Positions 32,601 to 43,900 of a DNA stretch of 64,000 nucleotides are shown piece after piece; position 1 is the first letter of the stretch, and each line of letters opens with the position of its first letter. Below the pieces are notes generated by a model. That model worked only from the letters and a program-made list of their open reading frames with translations. It ran no database searches and was not told the origin of the DNA. The stretch is taken from the NCBI GenBank assembly GCA_032358255.1, contig JAULBX010021076.1, positions 124,001 through 188,000 on the forward strand, in the 5' to 3' direction. This DNA comes from Heterotrichella gracilis. Taxonomy: Eukaryota > Sar > Xanthophyceae > Tribonematales > Xanthonemataceae. The translations under genes and the position numbers were made by a program.

Positions 32601-33993
32601 TCCCTAGCTGGCATCCCAATGGCCCACGTTAAGGCAGGAATGGTACAAACAAGGCTGACAACCAGAGAAGGTTCTAAGGGCTTGAAATTGTTCAGAAAGT
32701 ATTAGAAGTAAGCCTGTTTGCTTTGAAGGCACGGTTTTCCTTGAAAGGTGCTGGTGATGGTGTGAGGCAGCCTTGGATCACAGCTGCACGTTTCGTATGG
32801 CGCGACAGAGTGCCGGAACCAACCTGCGTGCGGATGTGAGGGGGTGACGCGCGTTTTCCTCCGCAGATCAGCGTCTGTTTTTCAGTGTTGGATGCCGTTT
32901 ACATATATGGGTAACGGTGAACTAGCAGGGGCTAGCTTGAAGGGCGCAAGGCTGTCGTCACCCTGGTCTTGACCTGTCCATGGCCTGAACAGGGAAGCTT
33001 TTGCCAAAAGTTTTGGGAACAAGGGAGCTAGGTTTGCAGCTGCAACCGAAGTTGGGTGTTTGTTACAGGGCCGTATCATAGGTTACAGCAGCATCATTTG
33101 ATGTAGTCGGTGCACACCTTCCACTTCGTGCGTGCGGAATCCCGCTGACGCAATGGCGTCAACAACCCGTTGCATCGTGACGCAGGGGTACGCCTCTGAG
33201 GAAGGAAGGAAGATGATAGGGTGCCTGGTTCTTCTTGTCGACCGGCAAGCCTGAGCGCGCGCCGTACGCGGCTGAAGTGGGCAACAGGTGCAGAGGAATC
33301 GGCCATTGGACACTTTCATGGCCCATTCAGGCATCCAGATACGCACATTTGCCAGTTGCCACTTGCAGTGTGCCCAAGTCCGTTGCCCAAGCAGTGCGCT
33401 GTCTAGACAGACATGTTAGACTTGTGATAGGCAGGGTGCCTATCGAGGCAGGCCATTGTTGCGTTTGCATCGATAGAGGTTCGCCGCCTCGGCTGGTCGC
33501 ATTCTTAAGATTCCGCGATTGGGGCTGGTGTTAGCCTGCGTCCCGAGCTGGCATTCGCCACCTATTTCGAAGGCAACCCATCCTTCCTACCGTCCGCTTT
33601 TCCGCGGATACCTTTGCAACAACGCGTGGACAGCCCACCCAGTTGGCCTTTATAGTTGTACAATGGACAGCTTGGCAGAACGTCGTTCGCTGAGTTTATG
33701 GAGTGTACGGTGCAAAACCCGTCGCGCAGTCAACGTTAAACGCGTGTCCCTTCCTACGGGTTCCCCCCCGCTAGTTCCTCTGTAGTGATGCAAGACGTGG
33801 GCGCCTGTTGCACCACTCCCGTGCGTGGATGGTCGCATCCATGCCCTACGCCACCCGCGGCGCCGGTGTACCGTGTACTCCGTATCAAACTGACATACGG
33901 GCGCCCGTGCAGGTCGGCAGCAGTTCGGGTGAAACCTACTACGAAACCGCTGCGGTTGCCACAGCACTACAGACAAGCAGACAAGGCGACTTG
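29621..33993. other. Large intergenic region (about 4.4 kb)
   Basis: Separates the STEEP1-like and RWP-RK genes, which are divergent. No spliced gene, RNA gene or conserved peptide could be supported on either strand. It is almost free of TTTAGGG motifs, unlike the introns. It contains a MITE-like inverted repeat (29954-30101), CCACAA-type simple repeats near 31212-31285 and a G10 run near 32460. Confidence 0.5.
29954..30101. mobile_element. MITE-like element with inverted terminal repeats
   Basis: GTTACATATTCCTCAGAC at 29969-29986 is perfectly complementary to 30078-30095. Outside it, GGCGTTA (left) and TAACGCC (right) also pair, with a 6-base AGGGTT insertion on the left. About 91 bases lie between the arms. 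No ORF; no certain target-site duplication. Confidence 0.55.
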
Positions 33994-36900
33994 ATGGCTC
34001 GCCACACCGATCCACTCTCCCCTCTCTCAAGCTCAGTGGTATGTGGTGGGTGGGGGCCAGCCATATACAGCGCTCACTGCAACCCTGCTAGAACTCTGGG
34101 ACTGCTTTGTTGCCCACAACCCCCTGCAACTAATCAAGTGCTGCAGCTGAAGTCCTGGACACTGCATGAGACACACCCCAAGTCCCGCATTCATGTGCGC
34201 TCTAATCCATATTGAATCGATTGTCGTCTCTCGCACATTGTGTGCACCCGACTGGTTCCTTTCTTCTAGTGCATATCCACACACGCACTGCTCTGCCGCA
34301 GCATGGACCCTTCTCCAACCACGTCCAGGCAGTGGTCCACCTCCTGAACCCTTATGGAGAACACTAAACCCTTACCACACTGTGTGTACCAGGACCCTAA
34401 CCCCTTACCATACTCCACCCCTTGATGTCACACTAGACTAGGGACCCACTCAGCACAAGACTGCACCACAAAACCCTAATCCTTAATCCTTAACACCCCC
34501 CTGTGTGCCACCAACAGCTGGATAACCTCCAGGCGCAGGCCTCCGCCATCAAGACCCTCCTGGACTCCCCTGAGATGCCCGAGACCCTCACCTCCCGCAC
34601 CTTGCGCCACCACCATGCGCTGATCGAGTCCGCCACCCATGCGCTGGCCAATGACTCCGACACCGACCTGGCCCACTTGGTGCAGAACCTCACCCTGGCG
34701 GTGGTGGACACCCAGAAGCAGGTGTCGCAGTACCGCCTGGCAGGTAGGCTAGTTAACCCTAAGACCCTACTTAACCCTAAGACCCTAGTTAGTCCCAAGG
34801 CCCTAGTTGACCCTAGGCAGCCCTAAGCAGGTTACCGTACCCTGAGAGTAACATAAGGTACCCGCTGCGGCTTAGACGAACCACAGGGGTAGGTTCATCC
34901 AACATGCTGCGGCACCCCTGGAGGGGGGGGGGTGCAGAGCAGTGATACTCTGGCTGATTCGTCTTCTTTACCACACTCGCCTGTCCACGGCCAGGATGTG
35001 CAGTTCACCTCCTCACTAGTCAATTCGTACTACTGCATCGCAGGGCAGCAGCAAGCCTGGGAGGTGCTTGATCTAAACCACAACGATGGCCTGATGCCTC
35101 TCACCAGCGCACCAGGTGCGGCGCAGCATCAGCAGCCTTGGGGCCAGGCAGCCAAGTTCCCCGGCACAGGCTTGCTGGACCCATCACCCTTTCTGGGCCA
35201 CCCGAGCGGCGTCACCGACCCCTACCCGCACATGCTGCCCCGCTTCACTTTCACGCCCCCCCTGCCCGAGAGCCAACTGACGGGGGAGCTGGAGAGGGTG
35301 GCGTCTGCGTTCATGTCTGCCAGCGGCTCCCCCTTTTGTGTGGGGTTGACCTCCTCACCTGTAGGGAGGCAGGGGCGGCAGGCGCCCGCGCGCCCCGCCA
35401 GCCGCACCGGCAGCCGCGCCAGCAGCCACGCCATGTGGCGCTCGGCGTCCATCAGCTCCGAGCCCCCGGGACTGCTCTCCCGGAACGGGTCCCTGTATTC
35501 CAGCTCGGGCGCGTCGAGCACCATCGCTGCGGCGTTCCCCCAGGCGACGCGCACGCAGTCGTACCCCAACATGGGCCTGCATGGGAACCCGTGCATGGGG
35601 ATGCAGCCCCTGGCTGTGGGGATGTCCCCCTCCCTGTCGGTCACCTACAACACCGAGCCCTTCCTCCCCTTGATGGAGAGCGAGTTCCTCCCCGCCTTCT
35701 CCCGCCGCTTCGCCCCAGACATGCTGCTGGTCCCGGAGGGCCACTCCCTGGTCCCCACCGACGACATTTTCGACGGGATGGGGATGCTGGGGGCCTGCCT
35801 GCCTGGCAGGGGTACGGAGGTGGACAGGTTTGAGGCTCTGGTCGGGAGCCTCGAGAGGCCTGGCCTGTCTGGTGACGAGAGCATAGGGAGATCACGCAAG
35901 AGGGCCGCGTGGGAGCGCTCAGTGCCCTTCACGGGGTGCCCATTGGCAGCCTTGGACGGCACCCCGCAAGGGTGCCAAACCCTGGTGGACAGCGTGGCGC
36001 TGGGGATTGAGCAGGCGCCCTTTGGGTCCCCGCAGCGCCTGCAGGAAACGCCCTTGCCCACCGCCACCGGCGCCCTCCCGGGTGCATCCGCCAGCAGCGG
36101 GCAATATGACGCGGCCCCGGCATTTGGCCAGGCTAAAGCTGACCCCGCAATGCCCACCACCTTCAAGATAGGGGACAAAATTATCTCCCTGGAGTACCTG
36201 GAGAGGCATGGCCTGCTGGACCTGCCCATCCCGGTGCGCTTGTGTGCAACCCTGCCACCTCTTGCGTGCTTTCACCACCTGCATGCCTTGTAAGAGGGCC
36301 ATGCTGCCACCAGCCTCTGTGATAAGCAGCAGCGGGCCTTGTAGGCCAGCTGCACCTCACTGCTGACATCATGCAAGATGCTGACTCTCAGGTAGCTTCA
36401 TGATCCTGTAATTCATCATAATATTATATCTAAACATTAATTCCAGTGCTTCTTTAGTCGATTAATTGCTTTTATATGTCGTGCAGGGGGCCTGCCTGCA
36501 GCTGCACGTTGGTTTAGACGACCATGCATTATTTCACATTTATTGAACTATTACTTTCTTTTCTTTAACATTTTCGTTGATTTGTTCTCACTTGTCCTGA
36601 TTTTGCTCTTGCAGGATGCCTGCCAGAAGCTGGACGTGGGCCAGACCACCATGAAGAAGCTGTGCCGCGGCATCGGCATCGCCCGCTGGCCCTGCATGAA
36701 GCGGCACACCGTGAAAGCCATCCGGCAGCTGTGCCTGAAGCTGGTGGCCATGGTGGAGGCGGTGCAGCTGCCCACCAACTACCTGCGCGCCATCAAGCTG
36801 GAGGGCAATGAGATGCTGGAGGTGCTGGAACGCTACTGCGCTGACAGGGGGCAGGTGCGACAGGGGGGATGTCTTAGTTCATTGTTTGCATCCTTTGGGG

Positions 36901-37943
36901 TGGGGCATGGTCCTCTGGCAGGGCAAAGGTTTTCCTTCTTTTCTTTCTTCTGTTGGGGCGCTACTGCGCTAAAGGGCGCTGGTGCGACAGGGGGGGTGAC
37001 TTATGAGATGGGTATCTGTATCCTGTGGTGGGGCAGGGTCCCTTGTGGCTGAGTGTGTAGCAAATGGTTGTGCTGCTGCATGTTTCTTTGGCAGGGCAAA
37101 GGTTTTCCTTCTTTTCTTTCTTCTGTTGGGGCGTGGCGCTTGCGACTGACTGTGTTGGAAGTTGCTGTGGGATTAGTACCATGAAATTAATAACATGCCA
37201 TACTGCACCTTCTGGCAGGGGTTGGCGTGTCATGATTTAGGGTAAACTCTAAACCCTAAAACCCTAACAGCTGTCCTATGTCTGCAGTTTTATGGCGAGG
37301 TGCAGCTCCCTGATGAGCTCATCAAGTTCAAGCAGAGGATGCTGGGCACACGCTGCAGGCTGCGCAAGCGCAAGAAGGACAACAGTAAGTGTGCACAAAG
37401 GCAATACCCCGATGCCGGCTGGGAATGGCTTTCTGTTTGTTTGCAAGTGTGCACAGACCCATTTGTCTTGAAGGCCCATTGTTGTGTAGCTGCCAGTGTT
37501 GCTGCATGCAGGTGGGTGCTAGCATGTGCAGACTTTCTGGTGGTGGCAGTGGCTGTGCTGTCTCGTGACGTTGCAAAGCACCATGCGGTGTGCGCCAGGA
37601 TAGTAAACCCAAACTTAAGCCTTGGCTCCTGGACTGGGGCGGGGCATACCCAGGCATGCTAACCTGGCTTCTAAGCTGGAGTGCACGTACTTGGTTTACT
37701 TTAGTAACCCGAAACCCTCATCAGCATGGTTGGGGCCACAGTGGTACCCCCAAACCCCAAACCCTACGCCCATATGGTTTGGGCCATGGGCCAATTGTTG
37801 CAATTTGCTGCATTCCTTGCATTGCTGACTGTGGGCGCGTCACTGCAGGGTCGTCACTGACAGATTCCAGCTATGGCACACCAGAGGTGACGGCTGAGCT
37901 GCTGGAAGTGCTGGAGAACATGGCAGACCTGCTGGACGCATGA
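33994..37943 (+). CDS. RWP-RK domain transcription factor (6 exons; first exon tentative)
   Basis: Plant/algal DNA-binding regulator family involved in nitrogen response and gamete programmes. Exons: 33994-34038 (tentative), 34518-34743, 35044-36233, 36615-36854, 37288-37384 and 37849-37943 (TGA); phases agree and the product is about 630 residues. Exon 2 is a helical Gln-rich segment (QVSQYRL near its end). Exon 3 is a long Ser/Pro/Gly-rich, low-complexity region. The RWP-RK domain spans the exon 3/4 junction: LEYLERHGLLDLPIP | DACQKLDVGQTTMKKLCRGI then GIARWPCMKRH. The signature reads RWPCMK where the family usually has RWPxRK, so the first basic residue is Met. A basic KRKKDN patch and a short acidic C-terminus (ENMADLLDA) follow. 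The start is chosen only by phase (MARHTDPL..., donor GTATGT) and needs transcript support. Confidence 0.85.
36914..37140 (+). repeat. Tandem echo of RWP-RK exon-4 end plus intron
   Basis: GCTACTGCGCTAAAGGGCGC and GGTGCGACAGGGGGGG (36957-37000) repeat the exon-4/donor junction at 36830-36872. A ~45-base intron block (GGCAGGGCAAAGGTTTTCCT...) occurs at 36916-36960 and again at 37090-37133. Confidence 0.85.
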
Positions 37944-38062
37944 TCAAAAACCATCAAACAGCCTGATCATGCGTGACCACCAGTGCTGGAGAACATGGCG
38001 GACCTGCCGGACGCATGATCAAAAATCATCAAACGGGATCATGCGTGATCGCAAGCGATCAT
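37908..38062 (+). repeat. ~75-bp duplication of RWP-RK gene end with GATC palindromes
   Basis: The last ~36 coding bases and stop (GTGCTGGAGAACATGGCAGA...GCATGATCAAAAA) are repeated at 37983-38035. GCATGATC/GATCATGC pairs on each side can form small hairpins. Confidence 0.88.
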
Positions 38063-38608
38063 CACGAGGATCGTCGATCCTCCATGGACCGGCGCTGCTG
38101 TATGGTCTGCAGCTGCGACCCACTGCCATGTGGCGAAAGGGTGTGGATATGACATAATGGCTCTGGTTGCCGTGCATCGGTGGATAAATATGGGGTCAGG
38201 ATGGGTGCATGGGGTGTGATCAGTGGCTCACCAGAGCTGGTACCGTATGGGTACCTGGGCAACCCAATACCAAAATGCGCCTGCAATTGTGCAATTGCTG
38301 CAGTATCCAGGCTATCGTGTGGATGCGCTCATTCATGGCAGAGGCACACATCCAATTTTGCGCCAGCCTGATGCAGACAGAGCTTCCACCTACGTGCGTT
38401 ACAGTTACATCGATTTTCAGTGATCGGGGTTCCCCCTGCATGTGACATAGACTGGTTCTGTTTACCAAACTTATTACTAATACTGTAGATTTGTTTTGGT
38501 CGCAACAGCGCCTGAAGCGAAATGGAGCATACTGTATTCTGGGCTCTGTGAGGCTCAAATCCTACAATTCCATTTTCAGCTGTTTGAGTTGCCTTTTGTT
38601 GAACTGCT

Positions 38609-38718
38609 GTAGGTTGTCATATAACAGTCATACAACATAATGCTGCTTGGTTGTCATATATTATCATACAAATTTTGAGTAGGTTGTCATATAACAGTCA
38701 TACAACATATTGCTGCTT
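38609..38718. repeat. 70-bp-spaced AT-rich direct repeat
   Basis: GTAGGTTGTCATATAACAGT followed by CATACAACATA occurs at 38609 and 38679; a half copy (GGTTGTCATATATTATCATA) lies between them. Each unit is itself partly palindromic (GTTGTCATAT / ATATGACAAC-like). Confidence 0.85.
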
Positions 38719-39157
38719 TTTCTGATTTTCGAATCTATGCCTGTTGCCAATCCGTTGTGATTTTGGATCCACTCTTCTTCAGGTTCTGCACTTCTGTTGC
38801 AACAAATCACGTTTCCGTTTATCACAGCATGTTACTACAGCACACCTAGGACTGCTACTTCTCATTGAAATCCAAATAAATTTCAACCTATCCAGATTGC
38901 AGTTGCCATATTTTCGGTTTGGTCCACTGATATTATTCTGTACTTGGGTTGATGTGGGTGTAGGGTGCTTTCATTGGGTACGCCTTTGCACGCATGTGCT
39001 TATGGGGAGTCATTTATTAGTATGGCATTGACATTGCATGGCGCTTATCTCAATTTTCCATGCCACAAATGCACCAACAATAATCTGGCAACCCTTTTGT
39101 GTGTTTGCATGGATATTATATCAATGCCATTATGGCTGTTCAATGGATGCCGCATGA

Positions 39158-39440
39158 GTGTTAGTTAGTTAGTTACATGCATTTCAGCAAAATAGCCAGA
39201 TTAGCAGTCAGTCTTGCACATGCGGCGCCACGCAGCTCTTTCCTGGCACTGTTTGAACCATCTATTGATCCCACGCGACTTGAGGTCCTGCTGGAGTAGG
39301 TCAGCCCACGTGGCCCTAGGCTTACCTACCCCCTTTGCCCCCTCTACCCTACCAAACACCATACATTTGTCGCATGAGTGTATCAACGTATCATTTGACT
39401 TTTCCACACAGATGAGTGTTACGCACACTACACAGGTCTA
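39158..39440 (-). mobile_element. LINE (non-LTR retrotransposon) 3'-end relic
   Basis: The minus-strand frame ending at 39201 has the typical C-terminus of a LINE polyprotein: GKPRATWADLLQQDLKSRGI, then a W-x-x-x-C-x-E-R-A-A-W-R-R-M-C block and stop. The 3' tail is a short tandem repeat (TAAC)n at about 39158-39175, a common LINE terminus. The upstream part (up to about 39810) has broken frames. Confidence 0.6.
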
Positions 39441-40339
39441 CGTATTATTTCTCTAGGAGCACCCAAGCGCAGGTTGTAGATGTCAATGGCGTTTTGAAGG
39501 AGCAACCAGCCCAGAGTGTAGATCTAGGTGATTCTCGAGAAGAGAGCAGCCAGGCTTAGATGGAGATTGGTCCTTTGGAGAAACCTTGGTCTAGAGGGTG
39601 TCTCTAGGGTCATGCAGCACCGCACCATTATAATTTGCCTGAACGCCGTTATCTGGGCACTGAAGGTAGATCCAGTGTTGTGTAGAGTGTGGGAAGTCTG
39701 TTTTGTGCTGCACTGTGCAATTTTTTGCTTTGTATAATTTTTCTTTGCGCTGACTAAATTGGCCAGTACGTCATAACCTATTTTTGCTAGTAGGCTCGTG
39801 CATATTTGCAATCCAAGAAAGCTTGCTAGTAATAATCATCTGGTTTAATCCATATCCTTGTAGGCCTATTTAATCCCTTTTATTCAATCATTTATTTACC
39901 TTGGCAGTGCACTGCAGTGTATTCTCATCCGCATGACTGAATCAGATGGGTCTTTGCGATGATAGCTGGAGCAAAGGAACCGTTATGAATTAACACTTGA
40001 TCCTTGGAGAGTTGCCACTCTACCTTACAACCTCAGACCTGCATTGTAACATTTACGACTATGGACATCTGATGGGACTGTCGTAGTGAAAATTCACTGG
40101 CAAGTTGTTGACATCGAATGCAAACCTCTGTGGTCCGTGAGCAGCAGAGTCCAGGGTTCTCAAGGGTTTCAAATTGCTACACCCAGTCTGGGACATCGTC
40201 AAATGAGATGCCGGTAACATGAACAGCCTGCGGAAACACCCAGACAGGTGGGTTGACAACCGTTGCAACTGACTCGCGGCTGTTTGACTCGTGGTACGGT
40301 AACCGGTAACTTGTAGGTTGATAGCTAGTAGGGTTATAG

Positions 40340-40500
40340 CCTAAGGGGAAACGGTTTATCCTAAGAGGGAGGCCCAACGCTGCATGGGCTGACCTGTTTA
40401 TCACAGACACTCAGAAGCACAAGGCACAGAAATGGGTATGCTATACATATTGCAATGTCAGGGCAGGCATGCTTGGAGAGGTGTGCCTCGGTGCACTTAA
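40340..40500 (+). mobile_element. Possible second retroelement relic
   Basis: The plus-strand peptide RGRPNAAWADLFITDTQKHK then AQKW resembles the G-[RK]-P-x-x-x-W-x-D-L...W pattern of the LINE relic at 39.2-39.4 kb. Short and decayed. Confidence 0.35.
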
Positions 40501-40950
40501 ACCCTAAGCCCTAAAATCTTGCTATATGGCGGGGAACCACGGCATATGTTACTGACTACACAATCTCACTGTTGGACAACAACCCGAAGGGTGCATGATG
40601 GCTTAAGTCTTTGCCTGAGGCTCTACTATGTGCAACCCAGTACAGCTGTTTGCACCCAGTACAGCCGTATGCATGCATATGTTGATGAAAGAGGTGGTGA
40701 ACAGGCAACGGGGCCACGGCCCTCACACCCAGTGCGCGGTCGAGTTGGTCACCTGTAACAGGTTTTATCCACTAGTGAGATACCGGTGAATAGGATAAGT
40801 TTGAAAATTGGCGCCAAAAAACACTCACATTTCCGACACCTTGTATCAGTACCCTGACACTATGTAACCAAGAGGCGAAGCCTCCCAACTACTGTTCTCA
40901 AGTATGCTTCATCGACAGTTGGACTTGGCTACAACCAAAGACTAGTCACC

Positions 40951-43900
40951 ATGGACGTTGCCAGCTGGAGCGTGCAGCAGGTACTGCCTCAATTGTACAT
41001 GCTCGGAGGCATCCAACTCAAACCCTGCACTTTGCCCTGCTTCCATGGAATTCCACTCCTTGCGTTCTTGTTCGACCCCGCTGCTTATGTGCTCCACACT
41101 GTAACATCTAAGGGGCAGTGCGTTGTTGGCCAGCACGTAATGGGGTTTTGTGCCTCAAGTGCCGCGTTGCCACGCCTGTTCATCATCAGGCGTGTACCTT
41201 GAGAGCCCTGGTTAGATCTTCCCGTCAGAGAATAAAGAGGCCAACTTTGTGTTTTGGTTCCGACGTTGGTACCTCTGCAGCCCATGAACTGCCTGGGTGA
41301 CTGATCGGGAGGGGGTTTGGCTGGGGGCAGGTAGCTAGTATAGATACACACCATGCAATGGTTGCAAGCATGGAACCCGCCTACGTGGTTTCGGTGGAAG
41401 GAAAGGGGTTATTTGCTGCCATCAGTGATGGGCACCACCAATGGGCACCACCTTTGCAACGTCGCGCGAGCGTGGTATCCATGACCTTGAACCCTTGGGT
41501 TATTTCCTAGCCTAGTCGCTCTCTAGTCCCCAATTTGATGATAAAGTAGGCACACCCTTCCTCACAAACGTTGTGACAGTACGTGCGTATGGACAACCTA
41601 GGGTTTGGATAGGGTCTGACCGCCTGGGCTGGTGCTTGGGGACTCCTATTGCCACATCCTGGCTGGTTCATGTTGTTCTCCTCCTCGCCCTTATGTACCT
41701 CCCCTGTTGGCCCAGGTCTCAGACTTCCTCTCCACCACCCTCCAGTTCCCAGAGTCGGTTGCCACGTGCTTCAAGGACAACGCAGTGGACGGGGGCGACC
41801 TGCTGAGCTTCACCGACGATGAGCTCAGCCAAGAGCTGGGGCTCACCCACCTGCAGGTAAGAAACCCTTAGGGTATCTCCGCCTCCCCCTGCTGCTGGGT
41901 ATAACAGCCAGCTTTTAGTTGAAAGTTTAAGACTTCAAGGCACAGCAACCTCATGTCTTCTAGGGTATATGTATACCCTTTCTTAGGGTTTTACTCGAAT
42001 GAGGATTGCGGTGTGCATAAGCTAGTGCTGCAGGAATGTCGAAACTGGCTTCCCATGCGCATGTTATAGTTGAGGGTTTTGAAGCTTCTGTTGGCTCGAT
42101 ACACAACCTCGCATTTTGGATGTTATGTGGCACCGGTAAATTGGGCTTCAACCCCCACCAGCAACGGTGATGGCGATTGGAGCACAACACGCCGCGCTAC
42201 TTCCTTGAGTACCCTGTGTCAGCCAGACCATACCATGCCAACCACACCACTTGCGCATTGCAGATCAAGAAGCTGCGCAAGCACATCCCCAGCCCTGCAG
42301 CCAGCGGGGCCCCGGCTGCCCAGCCCGCGGCCCCCACCCCGGTTGTGGAGGATGTCCCCAAACCCGCTCCCGAGGCACCCTGTGTCGAGGTGGCACCCAA
42401 GGCAGCTGCGCCCAGTCCGGCTGAGGCTGAGCTGGCGAGGGTGAGGGAGCAGATTGCACAGCTGGAGGCAGACAAGGTGCGGGAGGTTCTTGTTTCTTCC
42501 TCAGGCAAGCATTACATGTCCTGGGGACATGGTCCATTTTCAAGGGACTACCACTAGTTCTACTAGGGTAGTGCTTCTTGGGGTCGTTGGTGGAGGCTGA
42601 TTGGTCCACGGGAAGCTGCCCCCGTCCTTTTGTCATTCAGGACCAAGAGCATACTAGTCAAACTTGCACATCTGCCACGCATGCGACATCGCTTGTGCGA
42701 CATGCTTGGGAATTGGCGCCGTGTGGGATAACCACACAGTGCAGGGTGCACATGCTTCACCAGTGTGGCGGTCTCCTTATTCCCCCTTCAGAGTCCATGC
42801 ATGAGTGACAAGTGCCCCTTGTGCCCTATCTTGCTATTAGCAATTGCACTCCCCCCTTGTGCAGGTTGGCGCCCGGCTGCAGCAGGCCCAGACCCACCTC
42901 AGCACCACCAGCCAGCAGCTGCAGGCGCACATCAAGGAGGTGGCGCACCAGCAGGAGCTGGAGGCGGAGCTGGCAAAGCAGGTGGACAGCCAGGTGGGGG
43001 TGACACTCGTTTAGGGTTTACCTGTGTAGGGTTTAGGGTTTAAAGTGACACATCAAGGAGATGGCGCACCAGCAGGAGCTTGGGGGTGGACAGCAGAAAA
43101 GCAGGTGGACAGCCAGGTGGGGAGGAAACCGGATTAGGGTTTAGATCTAGGGTGACGCGGCAAGGAGGTGGATGCGCACAGCGCACTAAGAATGAGGGCA
43201 GCTAGCAGGGCTCTGAAGGAGTAGCCCCATGCCCCATGCGACAACATGATGTGCTCGAAGGATCGCGAATGGATTGCACAATGGATTGCGTGATTTTCTG
43301 TGTCCCAAGGCTCTTCTCCTCCCGGCCCCAGGCCAACAAGTAGCCTCCCTCCCCTTGTCATGACCCTCTTTGCTTCCCGTCCGCCAGGCCAACAAGAAGT
43401 GGTACCCGGGCAAGATGATGGGTCTGGGGGAGGACAAGGAGAAGAAAAAGCTGGCAGACCTGCAGGACCAGCTGGCAAACGCAAGGATGGCGGAGGCCCG
43501 TGAGAGGGGCATCGTGGCGCAGCTGAATGCGCAGCTGGAGGGCGAGCAGCCTAGCGTGAAGGAGCTGCAGCAGCAGGTGGGGCGAGTGGTGGACCCTTGC
43601 GAGGTCTCCTGTAGGGTTTAGGGTCTGGCGAGCTAGGGTGAGTATTAGGGTTTTGAGTTTGCACCCATGGCCACATGCATGCGCAGCTGGAGGGTGGGTA
43701 GCCTGGGGGAAGGGCTGCAGCAGCAGGTGTGGGCGCCGGTTTTGGGATTGGACGCTGGTATTTGGTAATGACGGAAATCCATCGACCTGTTGGCCCCTCA
43801 ACTCCTACTTCCAATCACATGACAAGAAAGGGACTACAAATTGCTTACAGTTAAGGGATTCTAGTTTAGGGATTACAGAACAGGGATTACACTTTAGGGA

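Larger units (their letters stand above)
37944..40950. other. Intergenic region with repeats and retroelement relics
   Basis: About 3 kb between two plus-strand genes. It holds the duplicated gene end, an AT-rich direct repeat (38609-38718), a LINE relic (about 39158-39440) and a second possible relic (about 40340-40500). No host gene is supported. Confidence 0.6.

Noticed and set aside
33650-34030. 126-codon minus-strand frame upstream of the RWP-RK gene
   Set aside because: Arg/His-rich, overlaps the tentative first exon on the other strand, no recognisable family.
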